The notes beneath the pieces are model-generated. The model was not told where the DNA came from. It was given only the letters and a program-made list of their open reading frames with translations, and did no database searches. From Pycnopodia helianthoides (taxonomy: Eukaryota; Echinodermata; Asteroidea; Forcipulatida; Asteriidae): DNA of 64,000 nucleotides. Shown piece after piece: positions 50,301-58,182 of the stretch (its first letter is position 1; each line of letters opens with the position of its first letter). The stretch is from NCBI GenBank assembly GCA_032158295.1, contig CM063248.1:23089273-23153272 (forward strand), written 5' to 3'. Position numbers and translations under genes: made by a program.

Positions 50301-53300
50301 ATGCCTTAAAGGACCAAGCCGGAGGCAAATGTCCTTTCTTGCAGCCATGACTCTGCAAGGTTTTAAACGGCCAGTTAAGAGCAAGTCACCATTCTTTCAT
50401 CCCCATTCATCAACATCCTTTTTGTTAAAAATACAGGAAAAACTGTAAAACTTTCTGTAAAACATTTTAAATTCTTGTTGTCAGGCTTCATTTCGCAAGG
50501 GGTCAAATTGCATGACTGTTTAGGCAAGCGTACTAATAGATTTTACATTCAGAATCAGTATGCATCAGTATGTATGAGGATGTTTTGATTGTGTTAAGTA
50601 TTAAAATACCTTGGAAAGTTTATGCGCTCTGATTTCTCGAAACATGATCAGGTGGTAGTGTTAAACCACTGGCCCCAAAATATAGTGAAGTTGTTAAAAC
50701 TGTTTGGGTAACATGTGTTTGACTTTAATAGGTGTTAAATTTGCACTGGGGATAAATAATACTATTTGGTTTTATCCTTTCACCGATGTGTGTAAAGCAC
50801 TGTATACTCGGTACTTCCCCGAGTTCTGTGAACAAAATCCGTAGGCATATTACTTGGGTGGGATTGGAACTCACAACCTTTGCCTTGCTAGAGCAGATGT
50901 CTTACCAACTAGACCACCAAGATTGCCCGGTAGCTATTTGAATCCTACATTTTAGCAGCGGGTACTGCAACAAATTAATAGATGTTAATTTGCACCGGGG
51001 ATATAGAATGTTATTTGGTTTTACCCTTTCACCGATGTGTTCAAAGCACTGTATACAAATATTGGATTCAAACTGCCTCTAGATACTGGGCAATCTCGGG
51101 GGTCAAGTTGGTAAGACATCTGCTCTAGAATGGCAAAGGTTGTTGGTTCAAATCCCGGTCGAGTATTATGCCTGTTGATTTTTTTTCTTTTTCTACAGGG
51201 AAGTACTGAGTATACAGTGCTTTATACACATCGGTGAAAGGGTTAAACCAAATAGTATGTGTTTGACTCTCATAGAGCTATGCATGTTGGTGATCAAGCT
51301 AACACACTGCGCAGGCACTAATAATGCCTAATAAAGTCAATACATATCGATCATCATCATCAGGCTGTGTTTGTTCATTGTTGGATGAAGCTCGCATGCA
51401 ATTTCCATTCTCTTCTCTTTCTTGCTATTCTAGCCCAAGTTGTTGTGTTTGTGTTTGTCTGGATTTTGTCTGTCCATCTTCTCATCTGACTTTCTCTTCT
51501 TCTTTGTCTATTTCTAGGTTGCCATTAGGTCCACCTGTTGTCAAGGCTTCTTGATAAGTGTCCTGCTCATCTCCATTTCATTTCCATTACCTTTTCCATT
51601 ATGTCTTTGATCTGAGTTTTATGCCTTATTTGGTATGTCTTACGTTGTCACGTAGAGTTAGTCCGAGCATCCTCTTTTCCATAACTCCCTGTTGATAGTA
51701 ATTTGTGTTCCATCTCTTTGGTTGTCTCTGCCCTGTATATGGTTGTTGTCAGAATGCACTGATTGTATATTTTCTTCAAAGTGACATTGGTATTTTCTTG
51801 TCAGTTAGTAATTCTTTTTACATTCCAAAGCACTTCCATCCCCCCTTGATCCTACTCATAATTTCTTCCTTTGTAACATCCTCCATTTTCAGGGTTTGGC
51901 CGAGGTATTTGTAGTTGTCCACTTTCTCTATCTGATGGTTATCTTTTGTTATTGTTTCCAAAGTTTCAAAGTTGGTCATGAACTCTGTTTTACCCTTGTG
52001 CATTTGTAACCCAGCCTGTTGACTTACATTGCTCGAGCTGCTAAGTTAGACCTTAAAATCTGTTACTGATGTTGTTATTAGAACTTCATCGTCTGCAAAT
52101 CTAAGGTACTCAATGTTAAATCTATTAGTAAGCATGCGTATATGCACAATCTTTAAGCATCGCATGCAATTTGACCCCTTGCAATATGGAGCCTTAGGAC
52201 AGGAATTGAAAATGTACAAAACAGAACAGTTTTACAGATTTTCCTACATTATTATATCTTGAATGTCAAGTAATGAACCACAAGTTTACGATACATGGCT
52301 TCTGACTGGCACCCCGAACAAAGATATTGACAAAATAGGGAGACCCCCAATATAGGGTTAGATAGCTCAGTTGGTAGAGCGCCGGTACGTTAATCCGGAG
52401 TTCCTTGGTTCAAATCCCGCTCTAGTCAATTTTCTTTGTTCAACCCCAAACCATTTGAAATTTACTCAGTCAGTTTCCCTTGTGGTTCATTACTTGACAT
52501 TTAAAACTAAAAAAGTTGCATCCCCTCAAGGTGATCCCGTGGCTGCTGTTTCCCAGGTTGTATCATAAACTTGGGTGTGATCCCTGGCTACACGGCAGTT
52601 AACGGTTGCATGGCTTCTGACTGACCACCGAACAAAGATATTGACAAAATAGGGAGATTGCCAACATAGGGCTAGATAGCTCAGTTGGTAGAGCGCCGGT
52701 ACGTTAATCCGGAGGTCGTTGGTTCAAATCCCACTCTAGTAAATTTTTCTTTGTTCAACCCCAAAGCATTATTATATCTTTTAACAAAAGGGTATGTAAA
52801 TGTGAAAATTTTGTTTAAAGTTGCATCCCCTCAAGGTGATCCCGTGGCTGCTGTTTCCCAGGTTGTATCGTAAACTTGGGTGTGATCCCTGGCTACATGG
52901 CAGTTAACGGTTGCATGGCTTCTGACTGACCACCGAACAAAGATATTGACAAAATAGGGAGATTGCCAACATAGGGCTAGATAGCTTAGTTGGTAGAGCG
53001 CCGGTACGTTAATCCGGAGGTCGTTGGTTCAAATCCCGCTCTTGTCAATTTTTCTTTGTTCAACCCCAAAGCATTATTATATCTTTTAACAAAAAGGGTA
53101 TGTAAATGTGAAAAAGGAGTAGTGGCTCAGTCTTAAAATGGTCAGTCCTTAGGTTCGGTCCTTTATCACACAGCCCTGCTGGTCTTTTATTGATTTAAAA
53201 CCAGTGAAACACGTTATCACCTTTGGACCAATCAGAATGCATAAACTCTTCTAAGTATGAGTAACCATTAGCAACTTACTGTGAAAAAAGGATTTGAATA

Positions 53301-56300
53301 ATTTTGTAAAGCAGATCGATTGGTGAGAATATTTGTAAGAAAACTGAGCGCATAACTTTGCGAGAAGAAGCTAATAACGATGTCTGATGTAACTAGTAGG
53401 TTGGGAATCGTTGTGTGGTTAGGTTTAATGAGTCCTCAACCAATGACAAAAGGTAAACTTGGTGTAGAAACAGTTTCATCGGAAGCCTCCTCCAGGGATA
53501 ACTGTATGGTGCCAGACAGCTAGTTATGTATGTAAAGTATAGAATTGATCATGCTTTTGAAATATAGAATGATCTCCAAAGTTCAAGTTGTGTTATTATG
53601 GACAGGTCAAGGACATGTTCCAGCGCCAGCATGCCATACTGGAGCTGCGTCTGTGGGGGACCAAAGGTAGCTTGTTTGCTCTTTCCTCATATCACATTGA
53701 ATTCTTGTCACAAGCTTGTTTTTTGGAAATTTTTAGAACTACTATGATTACGATGATATTTCCATGTGTTATTCGTGTCTTGTATAGTGCCTCAATATAA
53801 TTCTTGTTATTTCTTATAAAGACTACCAAACCGGTCAAGTTTCTTGTTACCCATATGCTATGTAATTACTCTAACTGGCCATGTGTCAGTTTGTCATTAT
53901 ATGCTTTTGACTGAATTATGATTTGCATGTTTTATTTGTGCTTTACATGTTTCCTCCCTTCTGCATGTCTGATTCTGTGAACTTTTTGTGATTAATTTCA
54001 CAGTTTATACTGACCAGGCCTCTTTGTTTTATAATTTAGATATATCTGTATTTAAAACTGTTGTTAATAGGTTAGTTTTGTTTAATTTTCAAGGTTTGTG
54101 ATTTTAAAGATCAACTTGAACAAAATCACTCAAAATAATTTGATTATTATCCACACTATTTTGTATTTATTATTACTTTTTTCATAAGTGTGAATTTTCC
54201 CTCCCTGTAATTTTGTTGACATTTAATTTGAAAACTAGCCCCCCTCCCCCTCTTTGAATTTGTAACTATAATTTTGTCTTGCCATTGGCGGTGCCCTGCA
54301 TAGTTCCCAGCAAGGACCCGTAAAAATGAAAAGAGTGTGAATTCAACACTGAAGTATAAGTGCCTTAGAAAACCAGCGTAAAAATCAGTCCTTATTATGA
54401 CACCAAGTACATTGAATCCAGTCCGTAGTGTGACGTCACAGTACTGTTTTGATTCCCAGGTGCTTAGTGCCTTTTTTGTGAAACTCTGCATTTTTGCCCA
54501 GCATTACACTGATCAAAATGGTTTTTTTTATATTTTACAAAACCATTTTTAGTGAGTTTTACTCAAGTATTTGTAATCATTACACACCCGTTTACCTTTC
54601 TTTAAAAAATAAGATAATAATAACATTCATTTTGTTCATCAAGTTTATCTTTGAAGAATGTTGATTTTTTTTTGCAGCTTTTAGCTCCAGATAGATGGAC
54701 TGAAGAACATTGGTCATTTACAAGAAAAGCTGTATCTGAGATAAATGCTAAACACTCTCAGGTAAGTACTCATGTCATGATTACAAGTCTAGACAAACTT
54801 TTATGGTGTCCAGTGGCTATGTAACCCTAGATTTCAGATCTTTGTCCTGTTGCTGTACAAATGTGACATAAAAGACTGGACAAGCTGCCACCATATATTG
54901 CTTATCATTGTATTCAGTTCACCATTGCTTATCATTGTATTCAGTTCACCATTGCTTATCATTGTATTCAGTTCACCAATGCTTATCATTGTATTCAGTT
55001 CACCATCTTATCATTTGTATTCAGTTCACCAATGCTTATCTTTGTATTCAGTTCACCAATTACTGTATCAGTTCACCAGTTTATCTTCAGTTCAATGGCA
55101 AATTATTGGCCGTGCATTATGGCCGAGGTTCTGCCAATCACGATGAGTGCCTACTCAAGTTTTCTCAAAAGAGAAAATCTCAAGTTCCGGTGCCAATTAT
55201 GAGAATCTTTGTTGTCTTTCCTTTTTCACGTCTGGGTTTCATTGTGGTAACGATATTTTCAAAGGAAAACGGTTACTTAAGAAGGTCCAACTAAGTTATT
55301 TTAAATAATACGGGGGGGGGGGGGGGGGGGATGGAATACTGACCTGAAGTGGTTAATTAATGTTTTGATGCATGTTTTAATTCTATGTGTAAAAAGTTAC
55401 TCATAGTTTTGCATTTGGCCTGGATCTGACCCTGTAGGTTGCTTGTCATACAGAAGATTTTACTTGTAACTCTTGTACCATTCTTCATGATGATATGTTG
55501 TCTCTTAAAGACTTAATTGTAATGAACAATGCAAAATTATTATCATTAATATTTGGACAGTGTGATTACACTTTCAAGTTATAAATATTTCAGATCTGTG
55601 AAAGTGTTGTTCCTATTGATGGTCATGAACCCATACAAAATGCCAAATAAAAAAGTGCAAGTAGGTACAGTTTGACAATTGGAACAGTGAACAATGTCTG
55701 TTTGTTTCATCTAGGAATGTTTTGTTATCTTTACAGCTATCTTTACATCTTGAAGATCCAACTCACAATAATTTATCAACTAGTTGTATGGACATTGTGC
55801 TGAGAGATATGAGTAGCATAGCAGCGTATGAGCATGAATATGCTGGTGTGTTTACTTCATATTATCATATAACATTCACATCAGATATTGGACCATCAAT
55901 ATGGCAAGCAACTCTAGATAGTAAAGGATCTATTCAATCTGTAAGTATTGATTCAAATCTGGACAACAACTTGACCAATCAGCAACACTGTTAGCTCCTG
56001 ACAATGACTAAAGCAAGCTAGGTGAAACGTTGAGACAAAAAAAAGAAGAACTAGACTTAAGTTTTTGTTCTAACAAAAACAGGTGTTCGGAAGACACGTT
56101 ACCAAATTAACAGAGCTGGTAAAAAAAAACAGGAAATTTGGTAGACATGTCTTCAAAGTAACATTTTTGAAATAAAGCTTAAATTGAAAATTGATGATGT
56201 CATCGCGACGTCCTTATTTTGCTAGCGTGCATTATGAAAGAGGGTCAACTAATACGTGCGTTTTAATGCCGGTTTCTACCAGATGTAAACATCAAAATGT

Positions 56301-58182
56301 TGTCATCTCTTTGCAAAAGTTTGAGTAGGATCATATATCTACAACCTAATGCAAAAAATTATGCTGAAATGATTTATAGTTTTTGAGCAATTTCTGAAAA
56401 TGTTCAACTTCCCGTCTGAACCGGAAGTTAAGGTCAAATGGGGTCATGATTTGTGTAGCGTTTGTTGAACTTTTAACGATCTATCCGATGATGTGTAGAT
56501 TGTAAAAATCCGACATGTGCTTTTGGAGTTATGAATTTGTCAAATATGAGACGGACGATCTTTTGGTATGCAATATCGATGAAACAACAGCGACGATGTA
56601 TTCCAACATGTAGCTGTTCAGTGCAATGCACACGTAAACTTAACTAAACGTGCAATGTACATGTGGCTGTACAGGTACAGCGTATGTGTACATGTGTTCT
56701 TCCACTATCGTTCGTCGTCAATGCGGGTCAACTTAAACAGGCGTTTTGTTGTCCTTTTTCGACCAGATGTAAAGATCAAAATAATGGTATCTCTGTGCAA
56801 AAGTTTGGGCAGACTTAACGATCTACAACCTGATACAAAAATCATGCTAAAAAATTAACTAGTATTTAAGATATGAATTTAAAAAATGTTTAACTTCTGG
56901 TTTAAACCGGAAGTCAAGATCAAATAGGGTCAAGTTCTGTGTAGCATGTGTTACATCTTCAACGACCTGTCCGATGATGTGTAGATAGTAAAAATCCAAC
57001 ATGTGGTTCACGAGTTGAGATTTTTTACAAATAGTAAACTTTGATTTAGTGTAATTCAAAACCTGATGACGTCATCTTGACATCATCAAGTTTGTGTCGT
57101 CTTGATATTGAGGTTCAGTAGTTTTATGAGTTTCAATGTTCAATTCGATTTCAATCTTGAGTTATGCCCCAAAATTGAAATTTTTCACAAAAAACACAAA
57201 GGCAGACCTTGACCTTCCGGTATGACCGGAAGTAAAGGTCACACGGTTTTGGCGTAAACTTTTCAAATGTTGTCCCAGTCTTGATCTATCGGATGCCTAA
57301 CTATGAACATCATAGCTTTTCAATTGCCGAATCTACAGCAAAAAGCAAATGGTCCTTTTTAAACCTAAAAAACGTTGTAATTTGACACCTGATGACGTCA
57401 TGATGACGAAACAAAAAATGGTTTCATCTAATATTGAATATTTAACTTTGTATGAAGTTTCAAGTTTATGTGAGTTTGGGAAGTGTGTCTTTGTTAGCGG
57501 ATAACCACGAGGGATAAGAAGAAATAGAGGAAGTATTAAATAACAAAACAAAACAAACCAAAAAAAAAACGGAACAAAAACAAGAGGTGTTCCGGGCGGA
57601 GTGCCCGAACACCTAAAAAAAATAACTCACTCCGCGGCAGTGAAGTTAAAAACGAGCTAGACAGTTCTTTTCAGAACTGAGAAATTTCCAGAATTTCGAA
57701 AATCTACTCTGCGACAGGAGAACAAATAGCAAGACAAGTTCTCTAAAGAACAAAAATCTACACAGCAAAGTAGATACACACATGGTGTTACCGCAAACCG
57801 GATATAGATACACTGTTAGCTTTATTGCAATGGTTCAAGTTTTGAGCACATGACAGTTTTCAAGTTGTTGTTGTTTGAGTGACTTTAACTATTGGTCGCC
57901 TCCTTCTATGGTGTTTTTGTTAACAAGATTTGATATTTTGTAAACTTTGCATAATGAATGGTGTTTTTGTTGTAGTCTTTCTTCGTTTTATCAAATATTT
58001 AGTTGTCATAATTTCTAGGAGGGAAATGCATATGATTTTTAACTGCTAAAATTATTATTTTTAATTGATTTTTTTTTCAGCTCAAGCAAGTGACAAGATA
58101 CCAGAAATATGAAACGTGCAGAGATTACAGAGTATCCATAGAGTTTTGTGTTTGTCATCAATTTCCAGCTGGGACTCCTTAG
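26059..58182 (+). CDS. DUF229 domain protein, alkaline phosphatase/sulfatase superfamily, type II membrane protein; complete, 16 exons
   Basis: Joined exons: 26059-26344, 33626-33857, 34898-35083, 37366-37450, 39100-39328, 39493-39541, 40133-40247, 42064-42132, 43983-44119, 45619-45706, 48428-48595, 50133-50248, 53606-53666, 54678-54761, 55737-55940, 58081-58182. They sum to 2211 nt, 736 residues plus TAG, with consistent phases throughout. Residues about 9-28 form a signal anchor (WLVFGLCFALHFGVQLFLMW) after MKRKTLAK, so the catalytic domain should face the lumen or outside. The family motif INVDSMSRPHFHR (residues 278-290) and the metal-ligand motif FGDHGDRYHG (495-504) mark the DUF229/sulfatase-like core; DLHHT (552-556) is a further expected metal-site motif. 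Cys-rich RTC...CVC closes the core, followed by a C-terminal domain ending EFCVCHQF. The family's substrate is unknown to me. The ATG has A at -3. Confidence 0.88.
26436..26722. mobile_element. MITE with ~60-bp inverted ends and a telomere-like core
   Basis: The left arm (AACCAATTAATGGACGTATG ... CTATGGTA, 26436-26501) and right arm (26662-26722) are inverted with a few mismatches. The core at 26537-26660 is degenerate CCCTAA/CCCCTA sequence. It lies in the first intron of the DUF229 gene. Confidence 0.8.
27405..27785. repeat. hairpin-forming short tandem repeat array A
   Basis: Degenerate repeats of about 24 bp around AGTTGGGACAGTCCCAACT, itself almost a perfect palindrome. The block TTTGATGTTGTCCCAGCTAG is shared with array B at 32125-32465 in the same orientation. 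Confidence 0.8.
28200..28780. mobile_element. foldback element with ~190-bp inverted arms
   Basis: The left arm (about 28206-28395) and right arm (about 28588-28776) are reverse complements with few differences; examples are CAGCTCCCAACGTTAAGAAA on the left and TTTCTTAACGTTGGGAGCTG on the right. The CpG-rich spacer (28396-28587) looks unlike the AT-rich flanks. No transposase is seen. Confidence 0.85.
29584..31070. mobile_element. 1.49-kb hAT-like non-autonomous DNA transposon with 6-bp target duplication
   Basis: 13-bp inverted ends CAGGGATGCCAGT and ACTGGCATCCCTG are flanked by the direct repeat AATGAC (29578-29583 and 31071-31076). The interior has poly-C, CCGG-rich subterminal motifs and short open frames, but no recognisable transposase. 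Confidence 0.85.
31622..31960. repeat. GC-rich 34-bp minisatellite, about 10 copies
   Basis: The unit is GTGAGGTGCAGGAAGCGGGC followed by CCCTGGACCCCGCC. It is strongly GC-rich in an AT-rich intron. The 34-bp period keeps two minus-strand frames open (to 154 codons), which is not evidence of a gene. Confidence 0.93.
32125..32465. repeat. hairpin-forming short tandem repeat array B
   Basis: Same unit and same lead block (GTCCCAGCTAGTAGGGATGG) as array A at 27405-27785. The two direct copies bracket about 4.3 kb that includes the foldback, the hAT-like element and the GC-rich minisatellite. Confidence 0.78.
32466..33625. other. remainder of DUF229 intron 1
   Basis: AT-rich intronic sequence. 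I see no exon, RNA gene or named repeat beyond short A/T runs. Confidence 0.4.
33626..33857 (+). CDS. DUF229 gene exon 2
   Basis: Acceptor GATTTGCAG, phase 1 in; donor AG|GTAATT, phase 2 out. It encodes KLKMLKEQLSLPETRLMLF, possibly helical, then Cys-containing CNLPSVIPPDMCGNVSWEC at the start of the conserved domain. Confidence 0.83.
34000..34350 (+). repeat. tRNA-derived SINE, plus strand
   Basis: A tRNA-like head at about 34130-34216 (GTGGTCTGATAGTAAGACAT, then GTTGTGGGTTTGAATCCCCC) is followed by body sequence AGTATACAGTGCTTTACACA. A second body piece precedes it at about 34005. Confidence 0.65.
34527..34752. mobile_element. foldback MITE with ~72-bp inverted arms
   Basis: The left arm TTTAATGGAGACTGTTGTCA ... 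and the right arm ending TGACGACAGTCCTCCTTTAA are inverted over about 72 bp (shared core AGCAGGCCTGTG and ACATGGAAT). The spacer is short. TTAA sits at both tips. Confidence 0.82.
34898..35083 (+). CDS. DUF229 gene exon 3
   Basis: Acceptor TGACACAG, phase 2 in; donor GA|GTAAGT, phase 2 out. It encodes LQVDCPGEFRINFVSREES and YADVVCPMKIGKE, beta-rich sequence with two cysteines. Confidence 0.85.
35084..37365. other. DUF229 intron 3 with repeat fragments
   Basis: Contains a partial MITE at 35133-35230. A ~110-bp tandem duplication at about 36025-36240 is marked by TTTTAACTTGTTGTCTTGAG, with both copies holding TCATCCATGTCC. A possible retroelement tail lies at 36780-37110. Confidence 0.5.
36780..37110 (+). 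mobile_element. possible retroelement coding remnant
   Basis: A plus-strand frame reads GHISCLTEDRPANVALKVNV, then DGKDDSPVPGLEEAKRPTMQ, hits a stop at 37021, and ends in a GATGATGATGATGAC tail. The protein-like composition and simple tail suggest a retrotransposon fragment; I do not recognise the family. Confidence 0.35.
37366..37450 (+). CDS. DUF229 gene exon 4
   Basis: Acceptor TAAATACAG, phase 2 in; donor GTG|GTAAGT, phase 0 out. It encodes IVDQHNYRTQFIPNVTSVKA. A 44-bp minisatellite fills almost the whole following intron. Confidence 0.8.
37476..39045. repeat. 44-bp minisatellite, about 35 copies, in DUF229 intron 4
   Basis: The unit is ACCTCATTACAGACCTATTC followed by AATTTAGGTGTACCCTGTAGGTGG. 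It begins about 25 bases after the donor of exon 4 and ends about 55 bases before the acceptor of exon 5. Each unit offers three AG dinucleotides in acceptor-like settings. Variant units (CATGACAGATCTTTC) recur at regular spacing near the 3' end, a higher-order pattern. Confidence 0.95.
39100..39328 (+). CDS. DUF229 gene exon 5 (active-site motif)
   Basis: Acceptor TTCATTCCAG, phase 0 in; donor GCAG|GTAAAA, phase 1 out. It carries LSILSINVDSMSRPHFHR, the most diagnostic DUF229 motif. Asp281 and Ser282/Ser284 are candidate metal-binding and nucleophile residues by analogy with sulfatases and alkaline phosphatases. Confidence 0.92.
39493..39541 (+). CDS. DUF229 gene exon 6 (49 nt)
   Basis: Acceptor TTGTTGCAG, phase 1 in; donor AG|GTAAAG, phase 2 out. 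A small exon, MYLRKSDEEKRVLLHR, fixed by phase agreement with both neighbours. Confidence 0.85.
40133..40247 (+). CDS. DUF229 gene exon 7
   Basis: Acceptor GATTTTTCAG, phase 2 in; donor AAG|GTAATT, phase 0 out. It encodes KIKEWMWDYANSLGFLTSYG, matching the family pattern where a strand-helix unit follows the LTPLYAG segment. Confidence 0.87.
41035..41105 (+). repeat. tRNA-like unit (tRNA-derived SINE), dispersed copy
   Basis: It starts GGCTAGATAGCTCAGTTGG and ends GGTTCAAATCCCGCTCTAG, matching the three tandem copies at 52356-53046. The flank GACAAAATAGGGAG is shared too. The anticodon arm differs from the other copies (CGGCACGTTAATATGG). Confidence 0.7.
42064..42132 (+). CDS. DUF229 gene exon 8 (69 nt)
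   Basis: Acceptor TTATTACAG, phase 0 in. The donor GAG|GTTTGT is weaker than its neighbours. It encodes TCTNRPGSLPHWEDGWVKRE. A 19-bp minisatellite fills the following intron. Confidence 0.78.
42470..43728. repeat. 19-bp minisatellite, about 65 copies, in DUF229 intron 8
   Basis: The unit is CACAGCCGTGCGTGGTTGA with variants (GGCCGTGCATGGTTGACAC, CAGCCAAGCGTGG). Variants follow a repeating order of several hundred bases, so blocks were copied as higher-order units. Three minus-strand frames stay open for up to 414 codons only because 19 is not a multiple of 3 and the unit lacks stops. Confidence 0.95.
43983..44119 (+). CDS. DUF229 gene exon 9
   Basis: Acceptor GGTTACTCTTAG, phase 0 in; donor AG|GTGAGT, phase 2 out. 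It encodes CNGDTLIHEHIMNYTEDFL and KWAAFDLNAKH, similar to the family's C...G.....H...Y...F pattern. Confidence 0.87.
44663..45175. mobile_element. possible MITE-like element with inverted ends
   Basis: The left end CCTGTTGCATTAAGCCAGTC and the right end (TAAGACTGCTTGGTGCAATC) are imperfectly inverted. A short frame begins at 44790 (MALKGKQSSNTRRPACSQAE) and stops after about 55 codons; its origin is unknown. Confidence 0.4.
45190..45555 (+). repeat. tRNA-derived SINE, plus strand, 5' truncated
   Basis: B-box-like GGGTTCAAGTCCAGG, then TTAAGCAAGACACTTAACCA, GGGACATAAAGCCATTGGTC, and a tail GATAAAGTGCTTTGTAAGAA ending in TTATTATT. Matches 59963-60380. Confidence 0.75.
45619..45706 (+). CDS. 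DUF229 gene exon 10
   Basis: Acceptor TTGATTGTAG, phase 2 in; donor ATT|GTAAGT, phase 0 out. It encodes IDDSLLHLLTQLMKSQPNLV, the helix before the metal-binding strand. Confidence 0.87.
45970..46382. repeat. 31-bp minisatellite, about 13 copies, in DUF229 intron 10
   Basis: The unit is AATCAAACCAATAGTCAAAC followed by CAATATGGTTT; AAACCAATA is repeated inside the unit. Confidence 0.93.
46455..48290. repeat. 19-bp minisatellite, about 95 copies, in DUF229 intron 10
   Basis: The unit is CTGGGCCTGAACAATTCTC with variants (CCTAGGCCTGAACAATTTC). A block of several hundred bases recurs (for example near 46735-46940 and 47690-47900), showing block duplication. Minus-strand frames (MFRPRRIVQA...) are artefacts of the 19-bp period. 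Confidence 0.95.
48428..48595 (+). CDS. DUF229 gene exon 11 (metal-binding DHG motif)
   Basis: Acceptor CTTATTTGCAG, phase 0 in; donor TTG|GTGAGT, phase 0 out. It encodes FLFGDHGDRYHGNFSDHAG, then YLEIFLPFLSIIAPRHIM. Asp497 and His498 match the paired metal ligands of the alkaline phosphatase superfamily. Confidence 0.93.
48885..49115 (-). repeat. tRNA-derived SINE, minus strand
   Basis: On the minus strand GGGTTCAAATCCCGGTCATG is followed by GGTGCCTTTGAGCAGGGCAC. Upstream (higher coordinates) is a tRNA-like head with GGCCGAGTGATCTAGTTCAC. Confidence 0.65.
49117..49277 (-). mobile_element. short LINE reverse-transcriptase remnants
   Basis: The minus strand reads RIERGVRQWDTLSPKIFTT, close to the RT motif GVRQGDxLSPxLF. 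The plus strand at 49129-49150 reads KAFDCVW, another RT motif. The two pieces have opposite polarity, so the region is probably rearranged. Far too short for a working element. Confidence 0.5.
50133..50248 (+). CDS. DUF229 gene exon 12
   Basis: Acceptor CTATTTCAG, phase 0 in; donor AG|GTTGGT, phase 2 out. It encodes IHQDLHHTMKSLMHYPAL and YSYNLFTQIIPR. The H in DLHHT is the likely last metal ligand. Confidence 0.87.
50700..51255. repeat. two tRNA-derived SINE copies in head-to-head orientation
   Basis: On the minus strand (about 50730-50945) GGTTGTGAGTTCCAATCCCA marks a tRNA-like B box. On the plus strand (about 51058-51255) GGTTGTTGGTTCAAATCCCG does the same. Both carry the body GAGTATACAGTGCTTTA and CACCGATGTG or its complement. 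Confidence 0.75.
51330..52130 (-). mobile_element. 3' end of a non-LTR retrotransposon (LINE), decayed
   Basis: Minus-strand frames give GKTEFMTNFETLETI, IEKVDNYKYLGQTLKMEDV and, after a frameshift, YNQCILTTTIYRAET. Near the 3' end they give RWTDKIQTNTNTTTWARIAR and REWKLHASFIQQ. These match the C-terminal part of endonuclease-reverse transcriptase LINE proteins. The tail is ATGATGATGAT. Stops and frameshifts show it is dead. Confidence 0.75.
52290..53110 (+). repeat. three ~305-bp tandem units each with an Asn-like tRNA sequence
   Basis: tRNA-like parts lie at 52356-52427, 52670-52741 and 52975-53046. The acceptor stem GGCTAGA pairs with TCTAGTC, and the D arm GCTCAGTTGGTAGAGC and T-loop GGTTCAAATCC are intact. 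The anticodon loop reads ACGTTAA, a GTT anticodon with C instead of U at position 33 and a mismatched closing pair. No poly-T terminator follows directly. More likely a tRNA-derived repeat than working tRNA-Asn genes. Confidence 0.7.
53606..53666 (+). CDS. DUF229 gene exon 13 (61 nt, Cys motif)
   Basis: Acceptor TTATGGACAG, phase 2 in; donor AAG|GTAGCT, phase 0 out. These are exactly the phases needed between exon 12 (phase 2) and exon 14 (phase 0). It encodes SRTCSSASMPYWSCVCGGPK, matching the R-T-C...C-x-C signature that ends DUF229 cores. It is GC-richer than its surroundings. Confidence 0.85.
54678..54761 (+). CDS. DUF229 gene exon 14
   Basis: Acceptor TTTTTTTGCAG, phase 0 in; donor CAG|GTAAGT, phase 0 out. 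It encodes LLAPDRWTEEHWSFTRKAV, a helix opening the C-terminal domain. Confidence 0.87.
54893..55085. repeat. 27-bp tandem repeat, about 6 degenerate copies
   Basis: The unit TTGCTTATCATTGTATTCAG plus TTCACCA decays toward the 3' end. A poly-G tract of about 18 follows at 55311-55330. Both lie in DUF229 intron 14. Confidence 0.85.
55737..55940 (+). CDS. DUF229 gene exon 15
   Basis: Acceptor ATCTTTACAG, phase 0 in; donor TCT|GTAAGT, phase 0 out. It encodes CMDIVLRDMSSIAAYEHEY and FTSYYHITFTSDIGPSIW, a beta-rich domain. Confidence 0.88.
56078..57625. mobile_element. 1.5-kb composite repeat with hairpin 3' end
   Basis: Three diverged internal units (about 56165-56525, 56698-57040, 57050-57500) share CCGGAAGTxAAGxTCA, ATCTACAACCTxATxCAAAA and CGATGATGTGTAGAT. 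The element ends in an imperfect hairpin, GGTGTTCCGGGC / GCCCGAACACC, near 57586-57612. AACAAAAACA...GGTGTTC occurs at both ends in the same direction. No coding sequence is seen. A Helitron-like origin is possible but unproven. Confidence 0.55.
58081..58182 (+). CDS. DUF229 gene exon 16 (C-terminus and stop)
   Basis: Acceptor TTTTTTTTCAG, phase 0 in; stop TAG at 58180-58182. It encodes LKQVTRYQKYETCRDYRVSI, then EFCVCHQFPAGTP. Three cysteines may form lumenal disulfides. No AATAAA is seen until 60451 and 60551, so the 3' end is not fixed. Confidence 0.87.
   Translation, partial: LKQVTRYQKYETCRDYRVSIEFCVCHQFPAGTP

Noticed and set aside
51324..51554. Possible DUF229 exon starting after TTTCTAG at about 51537
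   Set aside because: The phase fits, but it stops after a dozen codons and the DNA is the antisense of a LINE tail; the exon at 53606 fits phase and family motif.
51818..52003. 62-codon minus-strand frame as a gene
   Set aside because: It is a reverse-transcriptase fragment of a decayed LINE with a following frameshift.
52356..53046. Functional tRNA-Asn genes
   Set aside because: C at position 33, mismatched anticodon stem, no direct poly-T terminator, and shared SINE-like flanks make a tRNA-derived repeat more likely.
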